A DNA stretch of 64,000 nt, taken from Diaporthe sp. PMI_573. Lineage: Eukaryota > Ascomycota > Sordariomycetes > Diaporthales > Diaporthaceae. Positions 33,360 to 45,154 of the stretch are shown here, in pieces; the stretch's first letter is position 1; the number at the start of each line of letters is the position of its first letter. The notes under the pieces are model-generated. The model had not been told where the DNA came from. It did not search any database and was given only the letters and a program-made list of their open reading frames with translations. Location of the stretch: NCBI GenBank assembly GCA_021399435.1, contig JAJTUP010000039.1:186001-250000 (forward strand), read 5' to 3'. Position numbers and translations under genes: made by a program.

Positions 33360-34045
33360 CTAGACGCCCCGCTGTGTTCCCCCAGTACCTCCCCTCTGCG
33401 TGCCTCTCGAAAACTCGACACGCGCCCCCCTGTAAGGCTCCTTAGGCTCAAGTACTTTCCCCCTCGGCGATCCGTCAAACAACGAAATCTGGTCCGCGTA
33501 CTGCCTCACGGGCGACAGAGCCTCAAGTCCCTGGTCCCCGTTCTGAAGCTCGTCAGAAAGCGTCCAGAGGGACCGCACCAAACACCGCATATATCTCCGG
33601 GATGGTCCCGTCTTGCCCTGCCGCTCTCGCTGTACTTGGCGTCAACGATCACAACCCACGGTTCACCACTGCTGCCGCCCACGGCGAGAAGCGACTCCAC
33701 CGCCGCATCATCGGCGGCAATAAACACGTCCCGTAGGACGTCAGAGTCCCATTCTTCGTTTGTATCGTCGTACGCGGAGATCCAGTCGTTGAAGGTGGCG
33801 CGGGCGGCCGATATGTCAGCACTGGGCAGGTGCATGAGAGGCAGGACGAGTGTACCCGGATCCATCTCGGCGCTGGGGTCTTGGTTGGCGAGAACTAGGG
33901 CACGAAGCTTGGTGAAGGCTGTAGCGAGTTGATCGTCGGCGAGAGTGGTGGTCGTGCAAACGACTATGAAGCCCCATTCGTGGGTGAGGGCTTTCATCAC
34001 CTCCACAAACGTAGCGGCCTGCTCCTGCCTATCTTGTTGCTCCAT
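33360..34045 (-). pseudogene. decayed gene for a fungal hypothetical protein, two frame breaks
   Basis: A minus-strand open frame from 34045 encodes an intact-looking N-terminal part of about 145 residues (FVEVMKALTHEWGFIVVCTT, later WVVIVDAKYSESGRARRDHP). The reading then continues in a second frame for about 15 codons (PEIYAVFGAV, near 33600-33555) and in a third frame to a stop at 33360 (SLWTLSDELQNGDQ and a glycine/threonine tail). No GT-AG intron of normal size connects them. The first shift coincides with a CCC run near 33603. The parts resemble, in order, a common fungal protein of unknown function, so decay or sequencing error is more likely than three genes. Confidence 0.55.
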
Positions 34046-35432
34046 TTCGACCAGCCTGGGACTCGTACGGCTTGCGGTATATGTTGAGGGCTAAAATGAC
34101 CGACTGGCAATCGAATAATTATATGCCAGGAGGTTGGCAGAGCGGGGTCCCAGTTCGTTGCACTTGAACAAGCCGAAAGATCAGCTTGTCTGTCAGTTTG
34201 AAGCTGACACGGACTGACACCAAGTCTCGTTATTTTGTTGTAAAACGGGATTCACTGCAGATTTTGCTGTGGCCACAGCAGCAGTAGACACCCCCCCCCC
34301 TACGAAGGACGAAGGAGCCAACGCTAAGTGATCAAATCAAGCTAGAGCTGAGGACAGGAAATGAGGGCGTGGATTCATTCCAAGGTTCTCATGTAAGCTC
34401 GGCCCTAGCGCCCGGTTCACCTGCACCCAAAGACGAGGTATTCAAGTACCCAGGCACTTAAGCAGGTAGCATGCACAATCAAAGGCTTCATCTCACAACA
34501 TCCGTCTTCATAAACGGCTTGGGCATGTTTGATGAGATCAAGAGCACTTGTCGCTGCAAACCTCAAATTTCAGTGTGTCCGCTGTCACTACCTAGGTACC
34601 TAGGTAGTGCCTCGCCCGCCCCTTCACACGACAACATCTATGCAAACTCCAAGCAACCGGGCTCTGCGTGTCTTCATATGCTCGAATATCTCCCCCGAAT
34701 GTCCGATCCTCCCTGAGGAAAAAAAATGAAGATGAACGAATAAAGGAGAACTAGAACGAAATTGCCAGCAGAGGTGGCTAACAAAGGATGCCTCCTCTGG
34801 CTGGGCGCCAAGCGACTCACGTCGCCGGAAATGTTCTTCAAGAGAGTGCCGTCTTGACTGACGGAAATCTTTGTACCGTAGATCGAACCATGCCGTACGT
34901 GATAGCGTACCTAGGTAGCTAAGGTGCAATACCCACGCTACGAATATTGAAACATTCGGCACTAAAATAGAACTGATCACACGGTATAGACCTCAATCGG
35001 GATGATATGAGTCAAATCAAATTTCAAAAGTTGCCAATCCTTATTTTTTGAGTCTCGATGCATGTTGAGGACACCCTCGACGAGACTTGAGAACAATATG
35101 AAGGAGAATACGAAGCGTCACGGCACGATGTTGACGCCACATGGGTTCCAGCCAATGAGGTAAGTCATGCCATGAAATCCAATCTTGCCCGGGAAGGTTT
35201 CCTGACCGTCTTCAAGGGAGAACTGACCAACCCTCCGCAAAATTTTCCGCTTTGTTTGTTGGTGAGTCCTTTGAGGTTCCTGTAAGTTGCCTTCAGGGTC
35301 TACAGCAAGCTTGGAACCTAGCATGCCCGCCTCGACTTTTAAGTAGATCTTTCAACTCCAAATAAAACCTGACGAATACATAGTCGTTGCTTCGGGGGTC
35401 TACTTTTCTCAGGATTGGTCCAGCTTAACAAG
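34046..35432. other. intergenic region with a perfect palindrome
   Basis: About 1.4 kb without a supported gene. It includes a cytosine run of ten near 34291 and the 24-bp palindrome at 34586-34609. CCTAGGTA-type motifs also occur near 34908. Confidence 0.45.
34586..34609. repeat. perfect 24-bp palindrome with nested CCTAGG sites
   Basis: The two 12-base arms CACTACCTAGGT and ACCTAGGTAGTG are exact reverse complements with no spacer, centred on GGTACC. Related single TACCTAGGTA motifs occur near 34908 and 53641. It could bind a dimeric factor or form a cruciform; neither is shown. Confidence 0.7.
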
Positions 35433-37180
35433 ATGAGGTCTGCCTTTTTCATCCTCACTACGTTACTAAGCAGCCTCTCTGCTTCCCTTGCGTCGAAGAG
35501 CGACCATCCACCACTTTCTATCAAGCTACGATCTGTCCCAGGTTCCCGAAGTCCCATTCTGGGAGTCGCCCGGAAGGATCACCATGTTGAACTCCGGAGC
35601 AGCGCCCACGAGCTGCCCAAGCACCTTGCGCTGCGGAGCGTACTGGGACTCGATCATGATTATATCGGAAGACGCGAAGAAGGGGAATCGGAGGCAACGG
35701 TGCAGTTGACTGGCCAGTCTTACATAGCCGATGTGACCATTGGCGACCAGGAGATCCCAGTGCTCATTGACACTGGCTCTGCGGACCTATGGGTCGCCCC
35801 GGAAGACTTTGTCTGCCTCGATGAGAACCACAATGAGACGTCGAAGGACACATGCAACATCCCCGTCTACTTCGAGGGAACATTCAGCGGTGGCGTGGTC
35901 GAGGACCAATATTTCTCGATTAGTTGTACGTGTAGTCTTCCATCCACCTCACTCCCCTTTCCACCTTGCCACCCTTCTCTCCTTGATGAACCCCACTGTG
36001 ACATACAGCTGACACTTCGCAGACGCAAACGGGCAGTACGTCTACGGCGAATATGGGTATGAGTCCGTCACCTTGGGAGGGATCACAGTGCCCAAACAAC
36101 AAATGGCATTGCCCTCAACCGGATATTTTCAGGCTGCCTCGGGAGACTTCTCGGGCATCATGGGCCTAGGCTTTCCGGCCATGACCGCGGCAAGAAGTGG
36201 TGGAGAGGCACAGGAAACTGTTAAAAATGATGATCCATTCGCATCATATGACCCATGGTTCACGAGCGCAGTGAAACAAAACTTGACGGAGCCTGTCTTC
36301 AGCTTGGCGCTGGATATCCATGGCGGCGGAATCTTGGCCCTCGGAGGTGCTGCCGATGTACCTATTCAAGGAGACTACATTTCCACTCCGATTCTCATGG
36401 TTAGTGCTGAAATCTCTCTCTGCTGGATCTCGCAGGATCACTAACACTAGACAGCTCAATCTGAACGGCGAGGAACGTGCAGACGAGGAGTTCACATACT
36501 ACACCATCATGGCGGAGGACTACATCATCGCCGGGCAAAGCTTCGCAAACCAGACCAATACCACCAACAAGGACGCGTCAGACGATGCCTCGCCAGACCA
36601 GCTCCAAGCCCGACACCCAGGCCACGGGAGCTACCCCGTCATCGTCGACAGCGGCTACTCGACCAACATCCTGCCGCCCTCGCTGATCAGGGCCCTCTAC
36701 GGCGCCTTCGAGGCCCCGCCCGAGCTGGTCGAGATCCAGGGCGCGATGCTGTTCGCCGCCCCCTGCGACGCAGAGGTGCCCTCGTTCGGCATCCAGATCA
36801 GCGGCCACGTCTTTGAGCAGTCCGCCCGGGAGCTGCTGGTCGCCGCCGCCAACGCCACGGTGAACGGCACTGCGTTCTGCGCGCTGGGGTCTCAGCCCGG
36901 CATCGAGCAGGCCGGGGCGCTGGGTGTTACCTTCCTGAGTACCGTGGTTGCTGTGTTCGATATCGGCGCGTCGGAGATGCGGTTTGCGCAGAGGGAGGTG
37001 GACAGTCTTGGGCCTGCTTGTGGCGATGGAGGAAGCTCTGGGCATGGAAATGGAACTACTGGGAATAGTTCGACTGGGGGTGACCCAACTGGAGGGATGA
37101 CGATCCCTCCGGCCAGTTCTGGGCTCCCTAACACCAATGCCGGGGGCAGGCTGCTTCCACTGTGGGGGTTCAGATTTTGA
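35433..37180 (+). CDS. secreted aspartic protease (pepsin family A1)
   Basis: Exons are 35433-35925, 36023-36399 and 36455-37180; introns 97 and 55 nt, the second with a CACTAAC branch site. The product is 531 residues. The in-frame sequence before the ATG reads from a TTG codon and was not used. Residues 1-20 are a signal peptide, followed by a propeptide. The first catalytic motif is DTGSADLWV near residue 113, and the second is VDSGYSTNILPPS near residue 355, where S replaces the more usual T of DTG. The flap tyrosine region is YANGQYVYGEYGYESV. The C-terminus has a Gly/Ser/Thr-rich tail of about 50 residues with several N-x-T/S sites, as in cell-wall or GPI-type fungal proteases, though a clear GPI signal is not seen. 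It likely degrades host or environmental protein. Confidence 0.88.
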
Positions 37181-37564
37181 GTTTTGTTGCTTCTGGGCTG
37201 TTGTTAAAGAGTGGTTGTTCCTGAGGCAGATTGATCATTGCTGCGTTGCTCGAGTCAGTTGAAAAATAGGGACTAGATAATTGTTGAATCGATCTTTCAG
37301 TTCACAAATGTTATGGATAATTTCAGCTGTCAATCTGTCGATATGTGACCTGTTGTTGTAAACAAAGGTGAATCATGCACGTCATTTGTCAGCTTCGGCT
37401 TATTGGTACACGGACCTAACGTTATTCCAACATCCGATAGATCCGTCTGGTCCGACCTCATCCCTCCCTCTCATGTCTTAATAGCCGGAACTCATGTCGC
37501 AAAGACTGACCACATTGCACATTATTGAAGTGGAAACCTAGTATCGGCATCTTGGATCACCAAA
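37181..37564. other. intergenic spacer
   Basis: About 380 bases between two plus-strand genes. No gene or repeat was recognised. Confidence 0.4.
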
Positions 37565-38773
37565 ATGACGACTCTTGCAGCAAAGACTGTCGTGGCTACG
37601 GGAGCCTCTTCCGGCTTGGTGCGTTTATCCCGGGCCCTCTGAACTTCAAGGGCACAAACAGTACAGCTCTATCATGCTGCAGCGCTTCTGGCTCGAGATC
37701 TGCTGGCTTGAGTACTCGCTAACGGACATGATACTACAGGGCTTCGAGCTGGTGAAACAGCTGTTGGCCAAGCCCGAGCCGTACAGGTTCATCCTCGGCG
37801 CGCGTGACACGGAGACGACAAAGAAGGCCTACGATGACCTGAAGTTCGATAGCACTACCCATAGCCTCACAGTGCTACCCCTTGAGCTCTCAAACCTCAA
37901 GGCAGTCAAGTCCTTTGCGCAGCAGACCCTTGAGAAGCTTGGCCGGGACAGACTGGACTACTTCCTGCTCAATGCTGGCTTGGCAAAAGCCGCCACCGGT
38001 CCCGGGCCGCACGGCTCCAAGTGGTGCGAGGCATATGTTGTTAACCATCTCTGTGAGCCCCCAGACCACCCTGACCCGGAGTTTGGTGCAAGTGACGAAG
38101 CAGGTGCTGACCTCTCTGCAGCTCAACATTATTTGACGCATCTCTTTCGCGAAAAGCTGGTAGAGTCCAAGTCCCGTGTGGTCGTGGTCTCTTCCGGCGC
38201 GATCCGGCACGTTTCCGACCCCAGTAAGATACCCCAGATCCGTATGCACACTTCTCTAAAGTCTGGAGCTGACCATATCCGCTAGCCGTGCTTGACCAAC
38301 ACCTCCTGGCCGGTTCAGGGATAGAGGACCGGACCATCTACCCCGAGGGCAAGTTCGTGCAGCTCCTGGGAGCCCACTGGTGGAACCGCCAGCTGCCGGA
38401 GTGCCGCGTTGTCGCCGTCTCGCCTGGCCTGATACCCAATACCGGCCTCGCCCGTCATGGAACCTTCAAGCTGACCATGGACATGCCTGATGCGAAGACT
38501 GTGCCGGAAGGTATATTGTTTTGCCGAGACGATTTTGTGGGAATCAGTGTTGGGTGTCACTGTAGCTAACGTGGATGAAATACAGGTGCTCAGAGCATTT
38601 TGCGGGCCTTCACCCGTGACGACTTCCCCGAGGACCCCGAGCAGATCTTCCTCACCAGCTGGGGCGAGTGGTGGGGCAAGGATGTCTACGAGAAGTCACT
38701 TGACAAGAACCTGCAGGACAAGTGGTGTCCAAGTCTGGAAGCGATCGAGCTTGAAGAAGGCATCACTGCCTAA
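37565..38773 (+). CDS. short-chain dehydrogenase/reductase
   Basis: Exons are 37565-37618, 37740-38052, 38122-38223, 38286-38510 and 38586-38773; the phases of all four introns (121, 69, 62 and 75 nt) close to 293 residues, and CTAAC branch sites are visible in the first and last. The NAD(P) motif TGASSGLG is completed across intron 1. LLNAGLA (near residue 105), the serine strand VVVVSSGA and the catalytic Y-x-x-x-K as YPEGK follow in the classical SDR order. The C-terminal extension of about 80 residues (ILRAFTRDDFPED, then WGEWWGKDVYEKS) resembles fungal members compared with protochlorophyllide or retinol reductases. Substrate unknown. Confidence 0.85.
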
Positions 38774-39412
38774 GAGACTGACGGTGTCTGTCATGACATG
38801 AGACTTCTCAGCTACCAAGTAGCAATTCTTTCTACAAATAGTCTCATGATTTGCGGTGGGAAGTTTCTTAGTTTCGTTACTCTCGAGGTTCAAATTTCAA
38901 TAGAATCTCCAAATCGATGGTCCTTTGAGCAGATCATTTATCGAGGATGGCAATGTTAGCGTCAGGGAATGAAGACCGATCTTCCAAGTCGTCTGGGTGC
39001 AAATTAGAACGAGTAAAAAGACCTAGCAACGGCATCCACAAGGGATATGTTTACACCTACGCTGGAACCAGCAATCGGAACTCGCTCTCAGCTTTCAGCT
39101 CGGAAGTGTTGATGGACAACCCAGCAATGAGCAAGCCCTGCTTGGATTTGTTTGTCCACTGTGGAATGACGCGTAAAAAGAATGGGGCCATAGAAGCTAG
39201 AGCGCGACGCGATGGCACGTGCACTATATTGAGGGGAGCATACATAATCTAGGATGGAATGTTCGCACATCGGAATCTCACATATCCGTGTCAACAGGTC
39301 GATCGTCTTCTGAACCCTCCTCTATAGGCCTTTACCTCCGTCACCCACACTGGCACAGCCACACTGACGTTTCCCCGAATCAACTCTCAATTTTCAACGG
39401 ACACGTTTCAAC
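38774..39412. other. intergenic region
   Basis: About 640 bases between two plus-strand genes. Short overlapping frames only; nothing supported. Confidence 0.4.
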
Positions 39413-40732
39413 ATGCCGGCAGGTGGGAAAAGAAAGAGAACCGCGAAGGACGGCGGCTCGACTCCCAAGAGACCCAAAATGTCGAAGGCAGCGCTGCGTG
39501 ATTTTCAAATGCAGTATTACCAGGGTGTTGATGCTCTAGAACTCGAAGGTTGTGGGAGTGGAACGTATCTCCTCGGGTCCCCCAATATCACTTTCCACTC
39601 CCCCATGGACGGGCTTATGTGGTTCGAAATCATGTCCGGGACAAAGGGCGCAGGCACCGGATGCATTCGCTTGTGTGCCCCTGGAAAAGATCCGCAGGAC
39701 GTTTTTGCGCCGACATTTGTGGTTCCTTTCCGGCATGTTGGTCAGTATCATTGCCCTCCCTGCCGCACTTCGATGTAGTCATTCGCCTTGACTGGCTAGT
39801 CTCACGCCACTGTGGGACGCTGTGCTAAAGATTCACGCGCAGAGCAATTTATCGTTACCGATGAGCCGAGCCTTGAAAACTCCTCAGCATCAAAAGATCG
39901 GGCCTACCGAGTCATCATCGTCCCAACAGCTGCTGTTGGCGCATCGCCTCTGAAGCGGACCTATCCCCAGGTCATATCATTCAGGCTACCTGACCAAAAG
40001 GCAGGCAATGACTTCAAAGGAACGATTGGAGAAGCCAATGATGACCCGGATGAGACATACCTTAGCCTGATGACGCGAGTAGTCAATGAACAGCTTGCGC
40101 CATACCAAAAGACCCTCATCGACGCCAGCTCGACTGCTACCCCTGCCGAGGATGCATCGGTAGACCGAACAAGGTGTGATGCGGTTTTGAAGTACGAAGA
40201 GGACAACAAAGTTAAGAAAGATGTTAAAGGTGAGATCTGTATTGTCGTTGGTTCCTCACATAATTCTTCCCATATCCGAGGTTTCACAGCTAGCAGTTTG
40301 ATTTTTTAGCCTCACATTACTGATAAAAAAGTAATTCTAGTCATGGGGCAGCTCTTCTTCCTAGAGACTTGCATCCTGTTCCATTCTCCGACAACTGTTC
40401 TTTGCTTGACAGCCAAGTCCACCCCGGTCGCAATGCTTGTACACAACCTCGAAGGCAGTCGACAGAAAGAACCAACCAATGTGTCTCTTATCTGCCCTAC
40501 TTCGGAACCATACTATGAGGGTGACAGTGAGAGTGAGCGGGGCTCGACTGGGCAGAACGGGGACTCAAAGCCTCTTTTTATCAGCTTCCACAGTATCGAT
40601 CGGGACATGTCCAGCAGCATCCAGCAGCATGCGGAGAGGTATGGCATTGGACTGAGCGAACTTGAGCAGCATTGGTACAGCATTGAACGGGAACAGCCGA
40701 TGACTGGTTGGATGCCTCGAGGTTTATTTTGA
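39413..40732 (+). CDS. hypothetical protein with basic nuclear-type N-terminus
   Basis: Unrecognised family. Exons are 39413-39740, 39843-40229 and 40413-40732; introns of 102 and 183 nt with GTCAGT/CGCAG and GTGAGA/GACAG ends. Phases close to 344 residues. The first 25 residues are strongly basic (AGGKRKRTAKDGG, then PKRPKMSKAALR) and look like a nuclear localisation signal. A globular region follows (YLLGSPNITFHSP, MWFEIMSGTKGAGTGC). The middle is acidic and serine-rich, and the C-terminus is helical (SIQQHAERYGIGLSELEQHW). No signal peptide or membrane segment. The model rests on consistent phases and continuous composition. Confidence 0.62.
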
Positions 40733-41535
40733 TCGTGGCAGAAACTCATAGGTTCTGCATGCCTCGCTTGTAAGCGCCAATAAAAAGCTGGCAGGAGACA
40801 CTGCGAAGTGGTACATTTAAGCAACTTGTACTGAGCGTCTCAGAATCTCGCCCCAGCCAGATCTGGGTACAGCATGTCAGAGGTCTCGGCATGCTGACTG
40901 CATAGAACTCTTTAGCCATTCGGACGAAGTTAAAATCTTCGTGTCTCTTTCCATGGATCAAAGGACAAGGAAGCCGTCGCACTACTGGCTCTGCTTGGTC
41001 AGGTCTAGTTTATTAATTCGAGAAATGTTGGGCTTTCCAGCTAGCGTCTTGCGCCGGTGCTGCTCGTTCGTTTTTATGGAGCAGCTGATTCGTGTTTTAA
41101 CGTCGAACCCCTGGGATGGGGCTTTGCCTATGACGAAGAGAAAGAATTCAAGTTGATTTCTACTGCCTTGGGTGTCTGAAGAAATTGATGTAAAGCTGCC
41201 GACATTGTATCGGTTCATACATGTATCAGCAAAAATGCGGTCTCCGAGTCTTGGTTCCAGTCTCATTGGCATTGGGTGGTTTCGTTTTTAATCCGTGTAC
41301 GTACGATTCTTGAGCAGTATATAGGCGGTCCCTTCATACAGTGGTAAACGCTTAAACACCCAGCGTTTGTTTTTGTTTTTGTTTTTTTCAAAAAAAAAAA
41401 AAAAAAAAAAAAAACAATGCCGATAACAGTAGGTTCATTAGCATTAACTAGGTTTTGCCGACTAATTAATACGAATGTTAGGTCTTCCCACTACGTAGCC
41501 TGATGGGAGTCGCTACAGCGATGATATGAGGCTCA
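40733..41535. other. intergenic region with dispersed repeat
   Basis: About 800 bases. It includes copy 2 of the dispersed repeat with a 25-base A tract. No supported gene. Confidence 0.4.
41276..41433 (-). repeat. dispersed repeat, copy 2 (inverted relative to copy 1)
   Basis: Reverse complement of the 26062-26188 element: GTGGTTTCGTTTTTAATCCG at the left and ATGCCGATAACAGTAGG at the right. It is longer than copy 1 because of (GTTTTT)n-like expansion and a run of 25 A at 41390-41414. Flanks are unrelated to those of copy 1. Confidence 0.75.
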
Positions 41536-42437
41536 TTACATCTTGGGCGCGGGTTGCTGTCTGTGATTTACTTGCTCCTGGGATACCCACCGTGTGATGA
41601 GTACCGTGGAATCCGAGCTGTTCTTGAAATTGCTCGGGACTGACGATGACAACGCCTCACGGATAATTACCATCGAGCATGACTGTCTACACTCGGTTGG
41701 TGCTTCGCCGTGCATACCGTCGCAAAAGAAATTTTCGTCCTCGGACTTTATTCCTAGTCGCATAAATTGTTCGCATGGGGTGCCCAGGTGTGATATACTC
41801 CTTTAAAGCATTGGCAGGCAGCGAAATTTGTGGCACGGCTAACGGGTACGAGCTAGCCAGATCTGACGTGGGACTCGCTCGTATTTTCCATTGGCCTTCG
41901 AATTTCTTGGCTTGCGCTACTCCAGTCCCGTCTAATCCTACGAAGCATTCCCTGCCTTCTGTTAATTGGCTGAGGCGCAAAAGGTAAATAAACGTCTGTC
42001 ATTTAAATATCAGCCCTTGATGCGACTAGTACCTATCGAACTTGGAAATGTTGCTGCCTGTAGTTTCTCTATATCCAGCCCACTGTCGATGTTACATATC
42101 TGTAATTTGTGGAGTCTCGGACTCGAAACTTTAGACTCGGACACTAATCCTTCGCGCAGCCTTGCTGTTAGGTCTGCTTGGAGGTGAAAGCCCGGCCTCA
42201 CTCTTACCTCTTCAAGCAATTCGAAATGCTCAAACTGGCAGGTGGAATTTGGATCTCACGCGGATCGTCGGCATGCAAGAAACCTGGCGGTGAATGAGGC
42301 ACGATGGCACCTGCACCTACTCCTGTGCAGCAGACAACGCACCGACTTCCGAGGGAGCCAGTAATAATATCAAAATTGCCGGTACTGGGAGAATCGGCAT
42401 CGAGTTGATAGATATATAAATGAGCTTCCGCTGCCAC
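41536..42437 (-). CDS. possible hypothetical multi-exon gene
   Basis: Three or four minus-strand frames can be linked by short introns. The first runs from an ATG at 42437 (AAEAHLYIYQLDADSPSTG) to a GTAAGA donor near 42212. A second segment (REGLVSESKVSSPRLHKLQ) ends at a GTACTA donor near 42032, with AATTAACAG as the next acceptor. A third segment reads GRECFVGLDGTGVAQAKKFE. The final segment, to 41536, is in another frame and its junction is unresolved. No family was recognised. One proposed intron is only about 45 nt. The start overlaps the TATA box of the secreted-protein gene at 42525. This is a tentative call and may be noncoding. Confidence 0.28.
42413..42420 (+). promoter_or_regulatory. 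TATA box of the secreted-protein gene
   Basis: TATATAAA lies 112 bases before the ATG at 42525. The leader between is CT-rich (CTCTTCTCCTCATC), as in many highly expressed fungal genes. Inferred from position. Confidence 0.45.
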
Positions 42438-42524
42438 TGGAAGTACTGGATTTGGCTCTTCTCCTCATCACTTCAGTCTACATCCTCCTCTCAAAACTCT
42501 CAAGCCAGCTATCCCTAGCCCAAC

Positions 42525-43136
42525 ATGCACTTCACACCTTTCCTCCTGGGCCTTGTTGCCTCCGTGTCGGCAATCGACATCTACTTCCACAACTCCGGCG
42601 ACTGCTCGGGCGCCGCCGCCGTCTGCAGAAACGCCAACCCTAACTTCTGCTGCACCGGCAACTCCCCCACCGTGGCGTACCGCGGTGTTCCTACCAACTG
42701 GAACATCGACGCCCTGGGCTTCTCCAACGGTGGCTGCGGGTCGCCCAAGTGGACCGCTCGGCTCCGCGGGGACAACTGGGTCTGCATGTCTGTCAACTCT
42801 CGGCCCAACTACACCGGATCCTACTACTACTTTGCCAGCCGCAAGCGTGCAGAGGACACCACCTGTGAGGGTTCCGTTGCGCCCGACACGCTAGTGCTTG
42901 CGGACGGGATCACTGAGTACGATATTGTTGGACTGGATGAGGCAAAGGTTGAGGAATTGGTAAGTATCGTGCTCCATGTTTCCCTCAGTCCCCAGCCCAC
43001 TCCCTCTGTTGCGGTGAAAGTAGAAGAGTCTTTCGAAATCATGCGCTAACTGATTTTCTCAATCAAGCTTGCCATTGCTGGCACAGGAGTTGGTCCTGAA
43101 GACATGCCTGCGGATCTCCACGCCAGGCGCAAGTAA
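42525..43136 (+). CDS. small secreted cysteine-containing protein (167 aa)
   Basis: Exons are 42525-42959 and 43068-43136; the 108-nt intron has a GTAAGT donor and CGCTAAC branch site and is phase 0. A signal peptide of about 16 residues (MHFTPFLLGLVASVSA) precedes IDIYFHNSGDCSG. Cysteines follow in AVCRN, NFCCTGN, GGCGSP, WVCMS and TTCEGS; one N-glycosylation site (NYTG) is seen. The C-terminal third lacks cysteine and is acidic, ending in a basic HARRK. The plan matches fungal secreted proteins of unknown function. No enzyme motif is visible. Effector or surface roles are possible. Confidence 0.8.
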
Positions 43137-44308
43137 GATAGAAGCGCACGATCCCCTCAGGTCCGGGAATGGATTTCATAGCCTGACGCGGCTTTGACGA
43201 AGCCATTCATTCTGTTCGAAGTGTCTGTAGAAGGATATACGAGGGGTTTTCCTTTTCATCGCGGGGAGTAATCCTCATCCAAGGTGTAACCGGTGGAAAG
43301 TTTCTCATTGTTTTCAAAATGTACATATCTTCAAAACTTAAGTAAACTTGAATTTTGGACTCGTCTCCGAAAGTAGAGTGACCTCCCATATCCCCCTAGA
43401 GAGCGAATGCGACGACTAAGCCTGCAGGAGTGGCAAGCAGGAAGGTGAGGCTACCATACGGCAGCCCGCAGGATGGCCTTAGAAGGACAATATTTTCCTA
43501 AGGAGTAAGCTAATGCTGTATAATTTCCTATTGGTTCCATGCGGCTTCATAGTTCACCGCAGGATGCAATAGGCTGGAAAATGTGGTGTAGCGCAATTTT
43601 GGATTTGATCTTCGATAAGGCCAACCGTTTGTGTGAATCAAGCAATTATAGAACAAAAGAGTCTTTGATATGCACTCGCACTGAAATGGTGACCTCCATT
43701 TTGACTCGACTAATTGGACTGCTTTTGTTGCTCCATTTCCAGTCACCATGGCGGAATTTCACTTAGTCTTGGCTGAGCACGCCTCATTCAGAAGTTATGT
43801 CAGGATAGAGCTGCTTTCTGTCCTTTCCGACTCACATCTAACCACAAATCGGGTTTGAAGTTCTCACTTTAAAATGTCTCTAGGATGATGCAAGGTCTGC
43901 ACCAAAACAAACACCTAAGTGCAAGAGAACATACGACCCGGCAGCACAAACCCTTTGAGAAAAATTATGGCGCTGTCCCACAATATCAGGCAGCCACAAA
44001 CATGGTATATGTGAGCGGGGCTGAGCAGCGAGTGTCAGCATCTGCCTCAAAATGGCCTCACCAACTTTGGTCGCTTGTTTACATAAAGCTGCTGATTAAC
44101 CAGGTCCTATCCAAATGCGGTGTAGTGCCAAGCAACGATGTTGATCACCTGCGTTTATTAGCTCTCCTTCCGGAGACTCATACATGACCGCTTGGCATAC
44201 GGATAAGACCATCTCACAACCGAATCGTCCTCATCCGTCTGACCTCTTCTCTCTTTCCACATCCACAGCTGCACCGGATCATCCCTTTGATCTCAAACAC
44301 ATCCTACC
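43137..44308. other. intergenic region
   Basis: About 1.2 kb between two plus-strand genes. No supported gene; small frames on both strands overlap at 43528-43766. Nothing else recognised. Confidence 0.4.
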
Positions 44309-45149
44309 ATGGCGGCTCCAGCCACTGCAGCCCCCACTGCAGACAACCCGCCCGTGTATGACGAAGTCATCGATGTCTGCCAGCCCACTATTCTCATCCT
44401 AGCTGGACAGTCCATCCATGCCGAATCGGCCGAATCGGCGCCGCTCTATCAGCTCAACCGGGGCGTTGCATCCCTGACGCATTCGACCTCGAACGTGGAG
44501 TTCCAGCGCGTCCAGTACACCGTAAAGACAACGTCAGGCGGAGCGCCGACCGTTAAACCCCGCGACCGGCACATCTACAACCTCAAGCACAACCACACGG
44601 TCCCCGGTGGGCTTCAATCCTGGCCCTCGGAGTCGCCCAACTTCTTCATCCAGTCCGTTTCCAGCACCACCAAGGAGGCGGGTACGTTGGGCCTCAAGAG
44701 GTCGCGTTTTCCCGGCCGGAAACAGTGGAAGGCCCTTCCCGTTGACTTGTCGGGGAAGCACAGCAAGAATGATTACGGCCTACCGACATTTGTCAAGAAT
44801 GCAGAGCCGCTATTTGAGATCAATCACAAGGAGGCCGGCTACGAGTGGACCGACGGCGAGGGCAAGGCTGTTGCTGTTGAGGACGAGGGGGAGGACACGC
44901 ACCGGTTGATTGTCACGGCTTCGCTACCTCGGAAGACATTGGATGCGCTGGTGGCTTTGTGGTGCTGCCGCATGTGGCAGCATTCAGCAGACAACACGGA
45001 GAGCATTTACGGGGGGAGGGAAGCCTGTAAGCACGCCCAAGGGGGTGACCGCGGGATTTTGAATTTCTCTAATGGAATGGAACACAGTACTGAAAAAGTT
45101 GAGCCTATCGAGGGAGCTCCCAGGTCGTGGATTCAGGTCGTGGGTCTAA
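44309..45149 (+). CDS. conserved fungal protein, tubby-like fold suspected (259 aa)
   Basis: Exons are 44309-45026 and 45088-45149; the 61-nt intron has GTAAGC and ACACAG ends and phases close. No signal peptide. The order is a start rich in A/P/T, an ILAGQSIHAES strand, YQLNRGVASLTHSTS, QYTVKTTSGG, RDRHIYNLKH, FFIQSVSSTTKEAGTLGLKR, PLFEINHKEAGYEW and RLIVTASLPRKTLDALVALW. Alternating strands followed by a hydrophobic C-terminal helix (LVALWCCRMWQHS) resemble the tubby C-terminal/scramblase-like barrel seen in fungal hypotheticals; this is a weak fold impression. Its stop is only 5 bases from that of the minus-strand gene at 45155, so the transcripts overlap tail-to-tail. Confidence 0.7.
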
Positions 45150-45154
45150 TTTTA

